From: [Actinomadura] parvosata subsp. kistnae
GTDB lineage: Bacteria > Actinomycetota > Actinomycetes > Streptosporangiales > Streptosporangiaceae
Direction of reading: 5' to 3'
Length of the DNA: 64,000 bases
NCBI RefSeq assembly: GCF_900323885.1
Contig: NZ_OOHJ01000022.1
Span: forward strand, 806,001-870,000
Shown: positions 52,675-61,096 of the stretch, piece after piece
Numbering within the stretch: position 1 is the stretch's first letter
Layout: each line of letters starts with the position of its first letter
The notes under the pieces: generated by a model
Database searches by the model: none
Told to the model about the DNA's origin: nothing
The model's input: the letters and a program-made list of their open reading frames with translations, nothing else
Translations under genes and position numbers: made by a program

Positions 52675-53558
52675 CAGTACGTCACCTCCGAGCGCCGCCC
52701 CGCCCTGAGCTGGACCAGCGTGAACGCGACGATGACGATCAGCAGCAGCACCGACTGGGCGGAGGAGTAGCCGAAGTCCCTGGTGCGGAAGGCGACGTTG
52801 AAGATGTGGAAGACGGACAGGTCGGTGGCGTCGCCGGGGCCGCCGCCGGTGATGATGTACGCCTGCCCGAACGCCTGCAGCCCGGAGATGACCGCCATCA
52901 CCGACACGAACAGCGTGGTCGGGGCGAGCAGCGGCAGCGTGATCCGCCAGAAGCGGCGCCAGGCGTCGGCCCCGTCGATCTTCGCGGCCTCGTGGTAGGT
53001 CTCGGGGATGCCCTGGAGCCCGGCCAGGAACAGCACCATCGTGTAGCCGACGCTCTGCCAGAGGGTGACGGCGGCGATGGTGAGCAGCGGCGCGGTGTTG
53101 AGCCACTGCTGGGCGGGCAGCCCGAGCGCGAGCAGCACCCGGTTGAGCACGCCGAGCTCGGGGTCGAGGATGTTGCGCCACAGCAGGCCGACGATCGCGA
53201 CGGAGGTCAGGTACGGCACCAGCAGCACCACCCGGAAGACGACCCGGCCCTTGAGCGGCTGGTCGATGGCCAGCGCCAGGGCCAGGCCGAGCACGATCGA
53301 GCCGATCACCACGATCACCGAGAAGCCCGCCGTGACCAGGAACGAGTGCCGCACGGCGGGGTCGGCCAGGGCCTGGGTGTAGTTGCCGAGGCCCGTCCAC
53401 TGGTCGGCCATCGGGCCGGTGCGGAAGCCGGTGGCGACGACGTTGCCGATCGGCAGGTAGAAGAAGGCGGCGAAGAACAGGATCGCGGGGAGCAGGAACA
53501 GGTACGCGGTCCTGGCGTAGCGGCCCTGGAGCGTGCCGGGCCGGAGCAGGCGCCTCAC
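52674..53558 (-). CDS. Sugar ABC transporter permease, MalF type
   Basis: This 294-residue partner permease has six segments, starting AYLFLLPAILFFAAFFYLP. The EAA loop reads PETYHEAAKIDGADAWRRFWRITLPLLAPT. ITGGGPGDATDLSVFHIFNVAF precedes the last span, as usual in MalF/UgpA-like proteins. The GTG start at 53558 overlaps the binding-protein stop (GTGA), implying coupled translation. Confidence 0.92.
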   Translation of the reverse strand: MRRLLRPGTLQGRYARTAYLFLLPAILFFAAFFYLPIGNVVATGFRTGPMADQWTGLGNYTQALADPAVRHSFLVTAGFSVIVVIGSIVLGLALALAIDQPLKGRVVFRVVLLVPYLTSVAIVGLLWRNILDPELGVLNRVLLALGLPAQQWLNTAPLLTIAAVTLWQSVGYTMVLFLAGLQGIPETYHEAAKIDGADAWRRFWRITLPLLAPTTLFVSVMAVISGLQAFGQAYIITGGGPGDATDLSVFHIFNVAFRTRDFGYSSAQSVLLLIVIVAFTLVQLRAGRRSEVTY

Positions 53559-54820
53559 TTGAGGAAGCCCTCCGCGGCCTTGACGAAGCTCTCCATCGCC
53601 TCGGCGGCCGGCTGGTTCTGGATGAGCACCTGCTGGTACATGACCTTGAGCTGCTCCTCCCACTTGCCGAGCTGCCCGGTCAGGCGCACCTGCTGGGAGG
53701 AGTCCTGAGCGGTGGGCAGGGCGTCGGCGAAGACCTTGGTGATCGGGTCGGACTGCACCTCGGGCAGCTCGGCCCACGACTTGCGGGGCATGAGCATGCC
53801 GGTCTCCTTGGTGGCGGCCTGCTCGACCTGGAGGGTCGTGACGCGCTTGATGAAGTCCCACGACAGCTCGGGCCTGGCGGCCTTGGCGGGGACGAACATG
53901 CTGACGCCGGCCGCCTGCGTGGCGGCGGTCCTGTTCTTCAGCGGCGGCGCGACGCCGAGCTCGATGTCGGGGCTGGTCTTCCTGATCGGGTCGAGGTCCC
54001 ACGGGCCGGTGAGGATCATCGCGGCGCGCTTGGCGGAGAACAGCTTCTGCGGGCCCGAGTAGTCGGTGCCGGCCGTCGGCACGGGCGCCACCTTGTGCTT
54101 GTGGACGAGGTCGGCCTGGAACTGCAGGGCGGCCACGGCGTCGGCGCGCGGCTCCATGACGGCCTTGGTCTGCAGGTCGTAGGGGGTGACGCCGGCCTGC
54201 ACGAGCCATGGCCACATGTAGGTGAAGTCCTGGTTGAGCGCGACGCCGTACACGCCGTCCTTGGTCAGCTTCCTGGCCGCGTCGAGGAACTCCTCCCACG
54301 TCGTGGGCGGCTCCACGCCGGCCGCGGCCAGCATGCCCTTGTTGTAGAACAGGGTGTTGCAGGTCAGGTGGAGCTGCACGCCATACACCTTGCCCTGGTA
54401 GGAGTTGCGCTCGACGGTCACCGGCTGCCAGTCGGAGGGGAAGCCCATGGCCTGGCCGTCGCGGTCGACGAAGTCCTGCAGCGAGCGCGCGTTGCCGGAG
54501 ACGGCGAACTCCTGCACCCACCCGCCGGGCTCCTCGACCAGGTCGGGCACGGTGCCGGCGGCGAAGTCGGCCAGCAGCCTGGTCCGCAGGTCGGGCCACT
54601 GGTACTTCTGCAGGTTGACCTTGACCCGGTTGGCCTGCTCGAACTCGGCGATGACCGTGCGGTACGCCTGGTAGTCGTGCCCGGCGTTCCAGTAGACGGT
54701 GAAGGTGCCGGGCGCGGTGGCCTGGGTGGCGGGCGCGCCCGCGCACGACGACAGGATCGGGACGGCGGCGGCGGCCCCGGCGAGGCGGAACAGGTCTCGG
54801 CGTGAGGGGTGGGAAGACAT
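53555..54820 (-). CDS. Sugar ABC transporter substrate-binding lipoprotein
   Basis: This 421-residue binding protein is exported by Tat as a lipoprotein: SRRDLFRLAG leads to ILSSC, with Cys 26 lipidated. The mature part shows the family 1 pattern: FTVYWNAGHDYQAYRTVIAEFEQAN, VPDLVEEPGGWVQEF, CNTLFYNKGMLAAAGVEPPTTWEEF and AAMILTGPWDLDPI. It delivers an oligosaccharide to the two permeases encoded next. The sulfatase at the end of the operon suggests that the ligand may be a sulfated sugar. The gene lies 17 bp after the LacI gene. Confidence 0.92.
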   Translation of the reverse strand: MSSHPSRRDLFRLAGAAAAVPILSSCAGAPATQATAPGTFTVYWNAGHDYQAYRTVIAEFEQANRVKVNLQKYQWPDLRTRLLADFAAGTVPDLVEEPGGWVQEFAVSGNARSLQDFVDRDGQAMGFPSDWQPVTVERNSYQGKVYGVQLHLTCNTLFYNKGMLAAAGVEPPTTWEEFLDAARKLTKDGVYGVALNQDFTYMWPWLVQAGVTPYDLQTKAVMEPRADAVAALQFQADLVHKHKVAPVPTAGTDYSGPQKLFSAKRAAMILTGPWDLDPIRKTSPDIELGVAPPLKNRTAATQAAGVSMFVPAKAARPELSWDFIKRVTTLQVEQAATKETGMLMPRKSWAELPEVQSDPITKVFADALPTAQDSSQQVRLTGQLGKWEEQLKVMYQQVLIQNQPAAEAMESFVKAAEGFLK

Positions 54821-54836
54821 GCGGGGGTTCCCCTTT

Positions 54837-55838
54837 CTAGGACGAGCCCCGCCGCACGAACGTCCACGACCGGACGATCTCGCGGGCGGGTGGCGGCTCC
54901 TCGGCCTGGAGGCGGTCGAAGAGCAGGCGTACGACGTCGGTGTAGTCGTGGCGCAGCGGGCCGACGGTGCTGAGCTGCGGGTTGCTGATGAGACCCTCGT
55001 CGATGTTGCCGACGCCGACGACGGCGACGTCTCCGGGCACGCTCAGCCCGAGGTCTCGCGCGGCCCAGATGGCGCTGATGGCGGCCCGGTCGGAGGCGGC
55101 GAAGATGGCGTCGGGCCGGTCGGGCGAGCCGAGCAGCTCGGTCGCCGTCTGGTACGCGGCCACCCGGTCGTCGGCGCCGCCGGTGATGATCCGTTCGGCG
55201 CTGCCGTGCCGGTCCATGGCCTGGAGGTAGCCGAGCAGCCGCCCTTCGGGCTGCTCGCGGTAGACCTCGTAGCGCTGGCCCATGAACGCGATGCGCCGCC
55301 GGCCGGTGTCGAGCAGGTGCCCGACGGCCTCGGCGCACGCCTCCACCTCGGGGGTGCGGACGACGTCGCAGCCTTCGAGCCCGCTCTCGTTGCTCATCAC
55401 GACCATGGGCAGCCCGGTGGCGGCGAGCCCGCTGAGCAGGTCGCGCTCAAGGTGGTCGCCGGTGACGCGGATGAGGGCGCCGTCGGCGATGCCGCCGCGC
55501 AGCACCTCGACGGCCGCCTGGGCGCGGGCGGCGGAGTCGACGGAGAGCGTGACCACCGAGTAGCCGCGCGCGTCGGCCATCTCGTGCAGGTCCATCGCCA
55601 GCCGGGCGTCGGACGGCACGCCGCCGACCGTGCTCAGCACCAGGCAGACCCGCTGGGTACGGCGTTTGCGCAGGCTTCTGGCGGCCTGATTGGGGGTGTA
55701 GCCGAGCTGCCTGGCGGCGTCGAGCACCCGCTGCCTGGTCTCGGGGGCCACCGGTCGGTCGCGGCCGCTGAGCACGTAGGAGACGGTCGCCACGGACACG
55801 CCCGCCAGCTCGGCCACTTGTCGCGCTGTTGGTCTCAT
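54837..55838 (-). CDS. LacI-family transcriptional regulator
   Basis: This 333-residue repressor has a helix-turn-helix ARQVAELAGVSVATVSYVLSG and hinge helix TPNQAARSLRKRR. A periplasmic-binding-protein-like sensor domain follows, with VCLVLSTVGGVPSDARLAMDLHEMA, RRRIAFMGQRYEVYREQPEGRLLGY and GDVAVVGVGNIDEGLISNPQLSTV. It is the first gene of the operon with the sugar transporter and the sulfatase and should control it in response to the imported sugar. Candidate operators are ATAACC/GGTTAT (55848-55874) and the palindrome at 55950-55965. The start at 55838 is preferred over an ATG at 55859. Confidence 0.92.
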   Translation of the reverse strand: MRPTARQVAELAGVSVATVSYVLSGRDRPVAPETRQRVLDAARQLGYTPNQAARSLRKRRTQRVCLVLSTVGGVPSDARLAMDLHEMADARGYSVVTLSVDSAARAQAAVEVLRGGIADGALIRVTGDHLERDLLSGLAATGLPMVVMSNESGLEGCDVVRTPEVEACAEAVGHLLDTGRRRIAFMGQRYEVYREQPEGRLLGYLQAMDRHGSAERIITGGADDRVAAYQTATELLGSPDRPDAIFAASDRAAISAIWAARDLGLSVPGDVAVVGVGNIDEGLISNPQLSTVGPLRHDYTDVVRLLFDRLQAEEPPPAREIVRSWTFVRRGSS

Positions 55839-55847
55839 GTTAGTCGA

Positions 55848-55965
55848 ATAACCTAGCATTCCCTACTGGGTTATGGGGATATAGAGGGCGTCACATCTCG
55901 GCTGATGGGGACGCATGGGGAAAGTCTTCACCAGTGAGGTTCCGCTTGCTGTTAAACGATTAACA
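55848..55965. promoter_or_regulatory. LacI-type operator candidates upstream of the sulfatase operon
   Basis: TGTTAA (55950-55955) and TTAACA (55960-55965) flank ACGA, giving an even palindrome with a central CG, the usual LacI-family design. A second inverted repeat, ATAACC (55848-55853) and GGTTAT (55869-55874), is nearer the LacI start. Either could serve the LacI regulator; the first also lies about 105 bp before the multicopper oxidase. Confidence 0.55.
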
Positions 55966-56069
55966 CCATATTTCGCGCTGGTCGCCCGTTCAAGGGGTGG
56001 AGCCAGCGTGGCGCGGCGGCATTCTTGATCACTCTCGGTTACCTTGCGAGAGGGATGGGGGGATCCGCA

Positions 56070-57488
56070 ATGAATGGTTCGTATGGTCAGGTGTCTCGCA
56101 GGTTGTTCGTCACCGGCCTGTTCGCCACGGCGGCCACCGCCGCACTGCCGGTGGGCACAGGGGCCGCGCGCCCGCGTACGCAGGTGCTGCGGGCCAAGCC
56201 CGCGAAGGTCTCGATCGGCGCGCGCACCGTCTCCACCTGGACCTACGACGGCCGGCTCCCCGGCCCGCGCATCGAGGCCACGGCCGGCGGCGTCGTACGC
56301 GCCCGGCTGGTCAACGACCTGCCCGCGGCGACCACCGTGCACTGGCACGGCATCAGGCTCGACGCCCGCATGGACGGCGCCCCCGGCTACACGCAGAAAC
56401 CGGTCCCGCCGGGCGGCACGTTCGACTACGCGTTCACCACCCCCGACCCCGGCACGTACTTCTACCACTCGCACGTCGGCATGCAGAACGACCGCGGCCT
56501 GTACGGAACGCTGATCGTGACCGACCCGCACGAGCCGCTCGGCTACGACCAGGAGTTCACGGTCGTGCTGGACGACTGGCTGGACGGCATGATCGGCACG
56601 CCCGACGACGCGCTGCGGCGGCTGAACGCCAGCACCGCGCACGACGACACGCTGCGCAGCGACCTGCTCGGCGGGGTCACGGCGGAGCTGCGCCACCCGT
56701 ACTACCTGGTCAACGGCCGGGCGGCGGAGGCGCCCGAGGTGTTCGAGAGCAAGCCGGGGCGGCTCGTCCGGCTCCGGATCATCAACGCGGCGGCCGACAC
56801 CGCGTTCCGGGTGGCGCTGGGCGGGCACCGCCTGGGGGTGACGCACACCGACGGGTTCCCGTGCGCGCCGCTCACCGTGGACACGATCCTCATCGGCATG
56901 GGCGAGCGCTACGACGTGCTCGTCCGGCTCGGTGACGGGGCGTTCCCGCTGGTGGCGGAGGCGGAGGGGAAGGGCGCGCGGGCGTTCGCGATCGTGCGCA
57001 CGTCCAGGAAGGCCGGCGCGCCCCGCAGCGGCGTGCGGCTGAGCGAGTTGTCGGGGCGCCGGCTGACGTACGCCGACCTGAACGCCCGGCGGGCCGACCG
57101 GCTGCCGCGCCCGTCGAGGAGCGTCACCGTGACGCTCGGCATGCGCCCGTCGGGCAACGAGTGGACGATGAACGACCGCCTGGCCGCCGACCCGATGCGG
57201 CTGCGCGTGGAGCGGGGCGAGACGATCAGGATCGTGCTCGACAACCAGTCGCCCATGTGGCACCCGATGCACCTGCACGGCCACACCTTCCAGGTGCGGA
57301 CGTCGTCGGGGCCGCAGGGGCCGCGCAAGGACACGGTGAACGTGCTGCCGCGCGAGCGCCTGAACATCGACGTGCACGCCGACAACCCGGGCGAGTGGAT
57401 GTTCCACTGCCACAACCTGTACCACCAGGAGCAGGGCATGATGGGCACGCTCGGGTACGGCCCCGCGAAGCGGGCGATGAAGCACTGA
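56070..57488 (+). CDS. Tat-exported multicopper oxidase
   Basis: This 472-residue copper oxidase has a twin-arginine signal (SRRLFVTGLFATAATAALPVG). All copper-binding motifs are present: TVHWHGIRLD, YFYHSHVGMQNDRGLYG, MWHPMHLHGHTFQV and WMFHCHNLYHQEQGMMG, where the last Met is the likely type 1 axial ligand. It differs from the first oxidase in the window in lacking the His-rich insert and lipobox. Phenol, metal or heme-like substrates are possible. ATGs at 56055 and 56070 are both plausible starts; 56070 has GGGGGG upstream. The divergent LacI gene and the following TetR gene are its neighbours. Confidence 0.92.
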   Translation: MNGSYGQVSRRLFVTGLFATAATAALPVGTGAARPRTQVLRAKPAKVSIGARTVSTWTYDGRLPGPRIEATAGGVVRARLVNDLPAATTVHWHGIRLDARMDGAPGYTQKPVPPGGTFDYAFTTPDPGTYFYHSHVGMQNDRGLYGTLIVTDPHEPLGYDQEFTVVLDDWLDGMIGTPDDALRRLNASTAHDDTLRSDLLGGVTAELRHPYYLVNGRAAEAPEVFESKPGRLVRLRIINAAADTAFRVALGGHRLGVTHTDGFPCAPLTVDTILIGMGERYDVLVRLGDGAFPLVAEAEGKGARAFAIVRTSRKAGAPRSGVRLSELSGRRLTYADLNARRADRLPRPSRSVTVTLGMRPSGNEWTMNDRLAADPMRLRVERGETIRIVLDNQSPMWHPMHLHGHTFQVRTSSGPQGPRKDTVNVLPRERLNIDVHADNPGEWMFHCHNLYHQEQGMMGTLGYGPAKRAMKH

Positions 57489-57555
57489 GCCTGCGTCCGG
57501 TGTACGCAGGACGCGCACGCCGTACGCTAGGATGAGGGGCGGAAAGGAGCCCCTC

Positions 57556-58272
57556 ATGCCGGCAGACGACAAGCAGATCCCCTCGGTGTGGGCCCGGCCG
57601 CGCCCCGACCGGCGGCAGCCGCTGCTCACCCGCGAGAGCATCGTGGCCGAAGCGGTGCGCCTGCTCGACGAGGAAGGCCTCGACAACCTCAGCATGCGCC
57701 GCCTCGGCAGCCGGCTCGGCGCCGGCGCCACCTCGCTCTACCGCCACGTGGCCAGCAAGGACGAGCTGCTGGAGCTGGCGCTCGACGCCGTCTACGAGGA
57801 GCTGCCCCTGCCCGACACGGGCGACTGGCGCACCACCGTGACCGAGGTGGCCCGCGCCATGCGCGCCACGATCCTGCGCCACCCGTGGCTGGCGGCCAAG
57901 CTCGGCGACGCGGGGCTGGCCTACCTGGGGCCGAACATGCTGCGGCAGAGCGAGTTCGTGCTCGGCGTCATGGAGGACGCCGGGTTCCCGCTGGCGGAGG
58001 CCGACCAGGCGGTGACCACGGTCATGGCGTACGTGGTGGGCATCTCGACCGGCGAGGCCGCGTGGCTGTCCACGGTGGCGCGCAGCGGGCTGAGCGAGCA
58101 GGAGCTGACCGAGAAGCTGTGGCCGGCCGCCGAGCAGGCGGTGCAGGACTACCCGCGCCTGCGCGCCCGCTACGCCCAGCAGCGCGACGGCGACACCTCG
58201 GGCGTCAACCAGGACACCTTCGAGTACGGGCTCCAGCGCGTCCTCGACGGCTTGCAGGCCCGCCTCGCCTGA
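57556..58272 (+). CDS. TetR-family regulator
   Basis: This 238-residue regulator has the TetR helix-turn-helix (LTRESIVAEAVRLLDEEGLDNLSMRRLGSRLGAGATSLYRHVASKDELLE). The C-terminal ligand domain looks like the TetR_C_1 type of tetracycline-like repressors (ATILRHPWLAAKLGDAG, FVLGVMEDAGFPLAEADQAVTTVMAYVVG). AAAGGAG lies 6-12 bp before the start at 57556. It follows the multicopper oxidase on the same strand and may control it, though no clear operator was identified. Confidence 0.9.
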   Translation: MPADDKQIPSVWARPRPDRRQPLLTRESIVAEAVRLLDEEGLDNLSMRRLGSRLGAGATSLYRHVASKDELLELALDAVYEELPLPDTGDWRTTVTEVARAMRATILRHPWLAAKLGDAGLAYLGPNMLRQSEFVLGVMEDAGFPLAEADQAVTTVMAYVVGISTGEAAWLSTVARSGLSEQELTEKLWPAAEQAVQDYPRLRARYAQQRDGDTSGVNQDTFEYGLQRVLDGLQARLA

Positions 58273-58280
58273 TCCCCCTC

Positions 58281-58928
58281 TCAGTCGGCCAGGCCGCCCT
58301 TGGCGACCATGCGGCCCACGCTCTCGCCGGCGGCCTGCTTGAACGCCGCCGCGACCAGGCCGCCGAGCCGGTCGCGGCCGGCCACCTCGGCGGCCCGCCG
58401 CCGGTCGGCCCTGGGCAGCGCCTTGGCGATGAGCCCGGCGGCGTGCGCCAGCGAGACGAGCGCCAGCGTGCGCGGATCCGGCTCGCCGCCGGCCTCCAGC
58501 GCGGCGAGCACCCGCCGGTGCAGCGCCGCGCGCGGCGCCGGGTCCACCTCCGGGTAGACCTCCTCCTTGAACAGCTTCAGGTACGTCCGCGTCTCGCGGG
58601 TGATCGCCCCGCGCTCCGCGAGCCGCGCCAGCAGCCGGGCCCGCCGCTCGGGCGTGTACATGGCGGGCCACCAGTCCTCGAACAGTGGCGCCTGCTCGCG
58701 CATGGAGAGCCGGTCGAGCGTCGGGTCGAGCTCGGCGTCGCCGGTGGGGGCGGGGGCGGGGGCGGTGACGTCGATCCGCCCGTCGCGTAATTGGATCCGG
58801 CCGCGCAGCATGAGGTCGGCGAGCACGCCCGCGCTGAGTGTCCAGTCAAGCAGCTCCAAGTTGACCAGCGGCTTGCCCTTGGGCGTGTGGGCGAGCAGGA
58901 GCAGTTCTTCGGCGATCAGCAGGTCCAT
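58281..58928 (-). CDS. GPP34-family phosphoprotein (first of two)
   Basis: This 215-residue protein belongs to the GOLPH3/Vps74-like GPP34 fold common in actinomycetes. The start DLLIAEELLLLAHTPKGKPLV and LLDWTLSAGVLADLMLRGRIQLRDGRI are diagnostic. The Arg-rich middle (YTPERRARLLARLAERGAI) and the C-terminus (SLAHAAGLIAKALPRADRRRAAEVAG) follow. In eukaryotes the fold binds phosphatidylinositol phosphate and Golgi enzymes; the bacterial role is unknown and may be membrane-associated. A Pro/Ala run (TAPAPAPT) interrupts the domain. It is convergent with the TetR gene. Confidence 0.9.
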   Translation of the reverse strand: MDLLIAEELLLLAHTPKGKPLVNLELLDWTLSAGVLADLMLRGRIQLRDGRIDVTAPAPAPTGDAELDPTLDRLSMREQAPLFEDWWPAMYTPERRARLLARLAERGAITRETRTYLKLFKEEVYPEVDPAPRAALHRRVLAALEAGGEPDPRTLALVSLAHAAGLIAKALPRADRRRAAEVAGRDRLGGLVAAAFKQAAGESVGRMVAKGGLAD

Positions 58929-59044
58929 GCCTTCCAGACTGGCGCATCGAGCCGCCCGCGGCGCTCTTGCGAGGCGGCCCCGGCCTGCGAAAGGATCTCG
59001 GATCGAACCCCCCGCCCCTTGCATGACGACTGGAGAGGCCTGTC

Positions 59045-60448
59045 GTGCGCACACAACAGAACATTGAGCAGTTCGGTTACCGGCAGGAGTTACGTCGCGG
59101 GGTCGGGCTGACCGACCTCGTGTTCTACGGCCTGGCGTTCATGGTGCCGATCGCCCCCTTCGCGATCTTCGGCACGGTCTATGCGCAGTCCGGCGGCATG
59201 CCGGCCCTGGCGTACCTCGTCGGGATGGTCGCGCTGCTGTTCACCGCCGCGTCGTACGCGCAGATGGTGAAGGCGTTCCCGCTGTCGGGCTCGGTCTACA
59301 ACTACGCCGGGCGCGGCATCGCCCCGCCGGTCGGGTTCATGACCGGGTGGATGATCCTGCTGGACTACATCCTCGTCCCCTGCCTGCTCTATCTCGTGGC
59401 GGCCGTCGCCATGAACGCCAGCGTGCCGGACGTGCCCGTCTGGGCCTGGCTGGTCGTGTTCGTGGCCGTCAACACGGTGATCAACCTGCGCGGCATCAAG
59501 ATGACGGTCAAGCTCACCCGCATCATGATCGTGTTCGAGCTGGTGGTGCTGGCGCTGTTCCTCCTCGTCGGCCTCTGGGCGCTGCTCCAGGGCAAGGGCA
59601 GCGGCTTCAGCCTCTCCCCGCTGTTCGACGCGGACCACTTCTCGTGGCCGGTGGTGTTCGCGGCGGTGTCGGTGGCCGTCCTGTCCTTCCTCGGCTTCGA
59701 CGGGATCAGCATGCTGGTGGAGGAGTCCACCGGCGGCTCGGAGCAGGTGGGCCGGGCGATGCGGCTGGCGCTCGTGCTGGCCGGCGTGCTGTTCATCGTG
59801 CAGGTGTGGGTGGCCGCCCTGCTCGTGCCCGACCCGGGCGGGCTGCTGGCCCACCCCAGCGACACCGCCTTCTACGACGCGGCGGCCGTGGCGGGCGGCG
59901 AGTGGCTCAGGCACGTGACCTCGCTGGCCACCGCGCTGTCGTGGGGGCTGGCCAACACGATGGTCGCCCAGGTGGCGGTCTCGCGGCTGCTGTACGCGAT
60001 GGCCCGCGACCGGCAGCTCCCGTCGTTCCTGGCCAAGGTGTCGGTCAGGCACTCGGTGCCGGCCAACGCCATCCTGCTCGTCTGCCTGCTGTCGGTGGGC
60101 GTCGGCGTCTGGATGTCCACCCGCAGTGACGGTGTCGCCCTGCTCTCCAGCCTGATCAACATCGGCGCCATGGTCGCGTTCATCGTCCTGCACGTGTCGG
60201 TGATCGTGCACTACTCGCTGCGCCACGGCTCGGGCCGATGGTGGCCGCACCTGCTCGCGCCGCTGATCGGCGCCGGGATCCTGGTGTTCGTGGTGATCAA
60301 CGCGAACGTGCTCGCGCAGGTGCTCGGCCTGGTCTGGCTCGTCCTCGGCCTCCTGGTGCTGGCCACCTTGTACGTGCTCGGCCGCCCCCCGGCGCTGCAG
60401 GGCATGCCGGCCGGGCCGGATCGACTGAAGCGGAGCGTCCCCGACTGA
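59045..60448 (+). CDS. APC-family amino acid permease
   Basis: This 467-residue permease has 12 membrane segments. The N-terminal cytoplasmic helix ELRRGVGLTDLVFYGLAFMVPIAPFAIFG and MVKAFPLSGSVYNYAGRGI are the usual APC signature, and SFLGFDGISMLVEES lies in the substrate helix 6 region. It resembles putrescine/amino acid importers (PuuP-like). A GTG start follows GGAGAGG. Its stop overlaps the start of a second GPP34 gene (TGATG), so transporter and GPP34 protein are made together. Confidence 0.9.
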   Translation: MRTQQNIEQFGYRQELRRGVGLTDLVFYGLAFMVPIAPFAIFGTVYAQSGGMPALAYLVGMVALLFTAASYAQMVKAFPLSGSVYNYAGRGIAPPVGFMTGWMILLDYILVPCLLYLVAAVAMNASVPDVPVWAWLVVFVAVNTVINLRGIKMTVKLTRIMIVFELVVLALFLLVGLWALLQGKGSGFSLSPLFDADHFSWPVVFAAVSVAVLSFLGFDGISMLVEESTGGSEQVGRAMRLALVLAGVLFIVQVWVAALLVPDPGGLLAHPSDTAFYDAAAVAGGEWLRHVTSLATALSWGLANTMVAQVAVSRLLYAMARDRQLPSFLAKVSVRHSVPANAILLVCLLSVGVGVWMSTRSDGVALLSSLINIGAMVAFIVLHVSVIVHYSLRHGSGRWWPHLLAPLIGAGILVFVVINANVLAQVLGLVWLVLGLLVLATLYVLGRPPALQGMPAGPDRLKRSVPD

Positions 60449-60996
60449 TGGACCGCCTGCCGCTGCACCACGACCTGTACCTGATCGGCCACGACCAGGC
60501 CGGCCGGCCGCTCATCCACGCGTCGTCGCTGGCGTTCGGGCTGGCCGGCGCCGCGCTGCTCGACCTGCTGCTGGCCGGCCGGCCCGCGCCGGCCGACCCG
60601 AGGGCGGAGCTCAAGCGGGCGGTGGCGGACGCCGTCTACGACCGTACCCGGGAGGAGCTGCTCGCCTCGGGGGTGCTCGTCCGGGTGAGCGGGCGGCGCA
60701 TGGGCGTGCTCCCGTACACCCGCTACCAGCTCGCCGACATCGCCTCCGTCGTGCGGGCCTCCTCGGGGGTGCGCTCGGCGGTGGAGGGCTGGAAACCGCC
60801 GGACGCGCGCTGCGCGGGGCTGTGCGGGCTGGTCGCGGTGCTGCGGCTGGAGGCGGAGCTCTACCTGGACCAGCCGGCGAGCCGGCTGGTCGCCCGGCTG
60901 CGCGAGATCGCGGCGGCGGCGGGCCCGCCGGTGACCACGCTGGTGGAGATCGTGGACACGCTGGTCGCGGAGGCGGCGGTCGCCGTGTACCGGTAG
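60448..60996 (+). CDS. GPP34-family phosphoprotein (second of two)
   Basis: This 182-residue GPP34-like protein is shorter and more divergent than the one at 58281. DLYLIGHDQAGRPLIHASSLAFGLAGAALLDLLLAGR matches the family start, and GCRSGVRSAVEGWK-like SSGVRSAVEGWKPPDARCAGLCGLVAVLRLE lies in the core. VDTLVAEAAVAVYR ends it. It starts within the stop codon of the permease gene, indicating tight co-translation and perhaps a shared role at the membrane. Confidence 0.85.
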   Translation: MDRLPLHHDLYLIGHDQAGRPLIHASSLAFGLAGAALLDLLLAGRPAPADPRAELKRAVADAVYDRTREELLASGVLVRVSGRRMGVLPYTRYQLADIASVVRASSGVRSAVEGWKPPDARCAGLCGLVAVLRLEAELYLDQPASRLVARLREIAAAAGPPVTTLVEIVDTLVAEAAVAVYR

Positions 60997-61096
60997 GCGC
61001 GGTTTATGGGCGATTCATGGACGCTGCCCCTTGTGCGAGTTACGCTCCGCTGACCAACAGTCGGGGGACCCGGAACGGCTCGCATGGGGGGACTCC

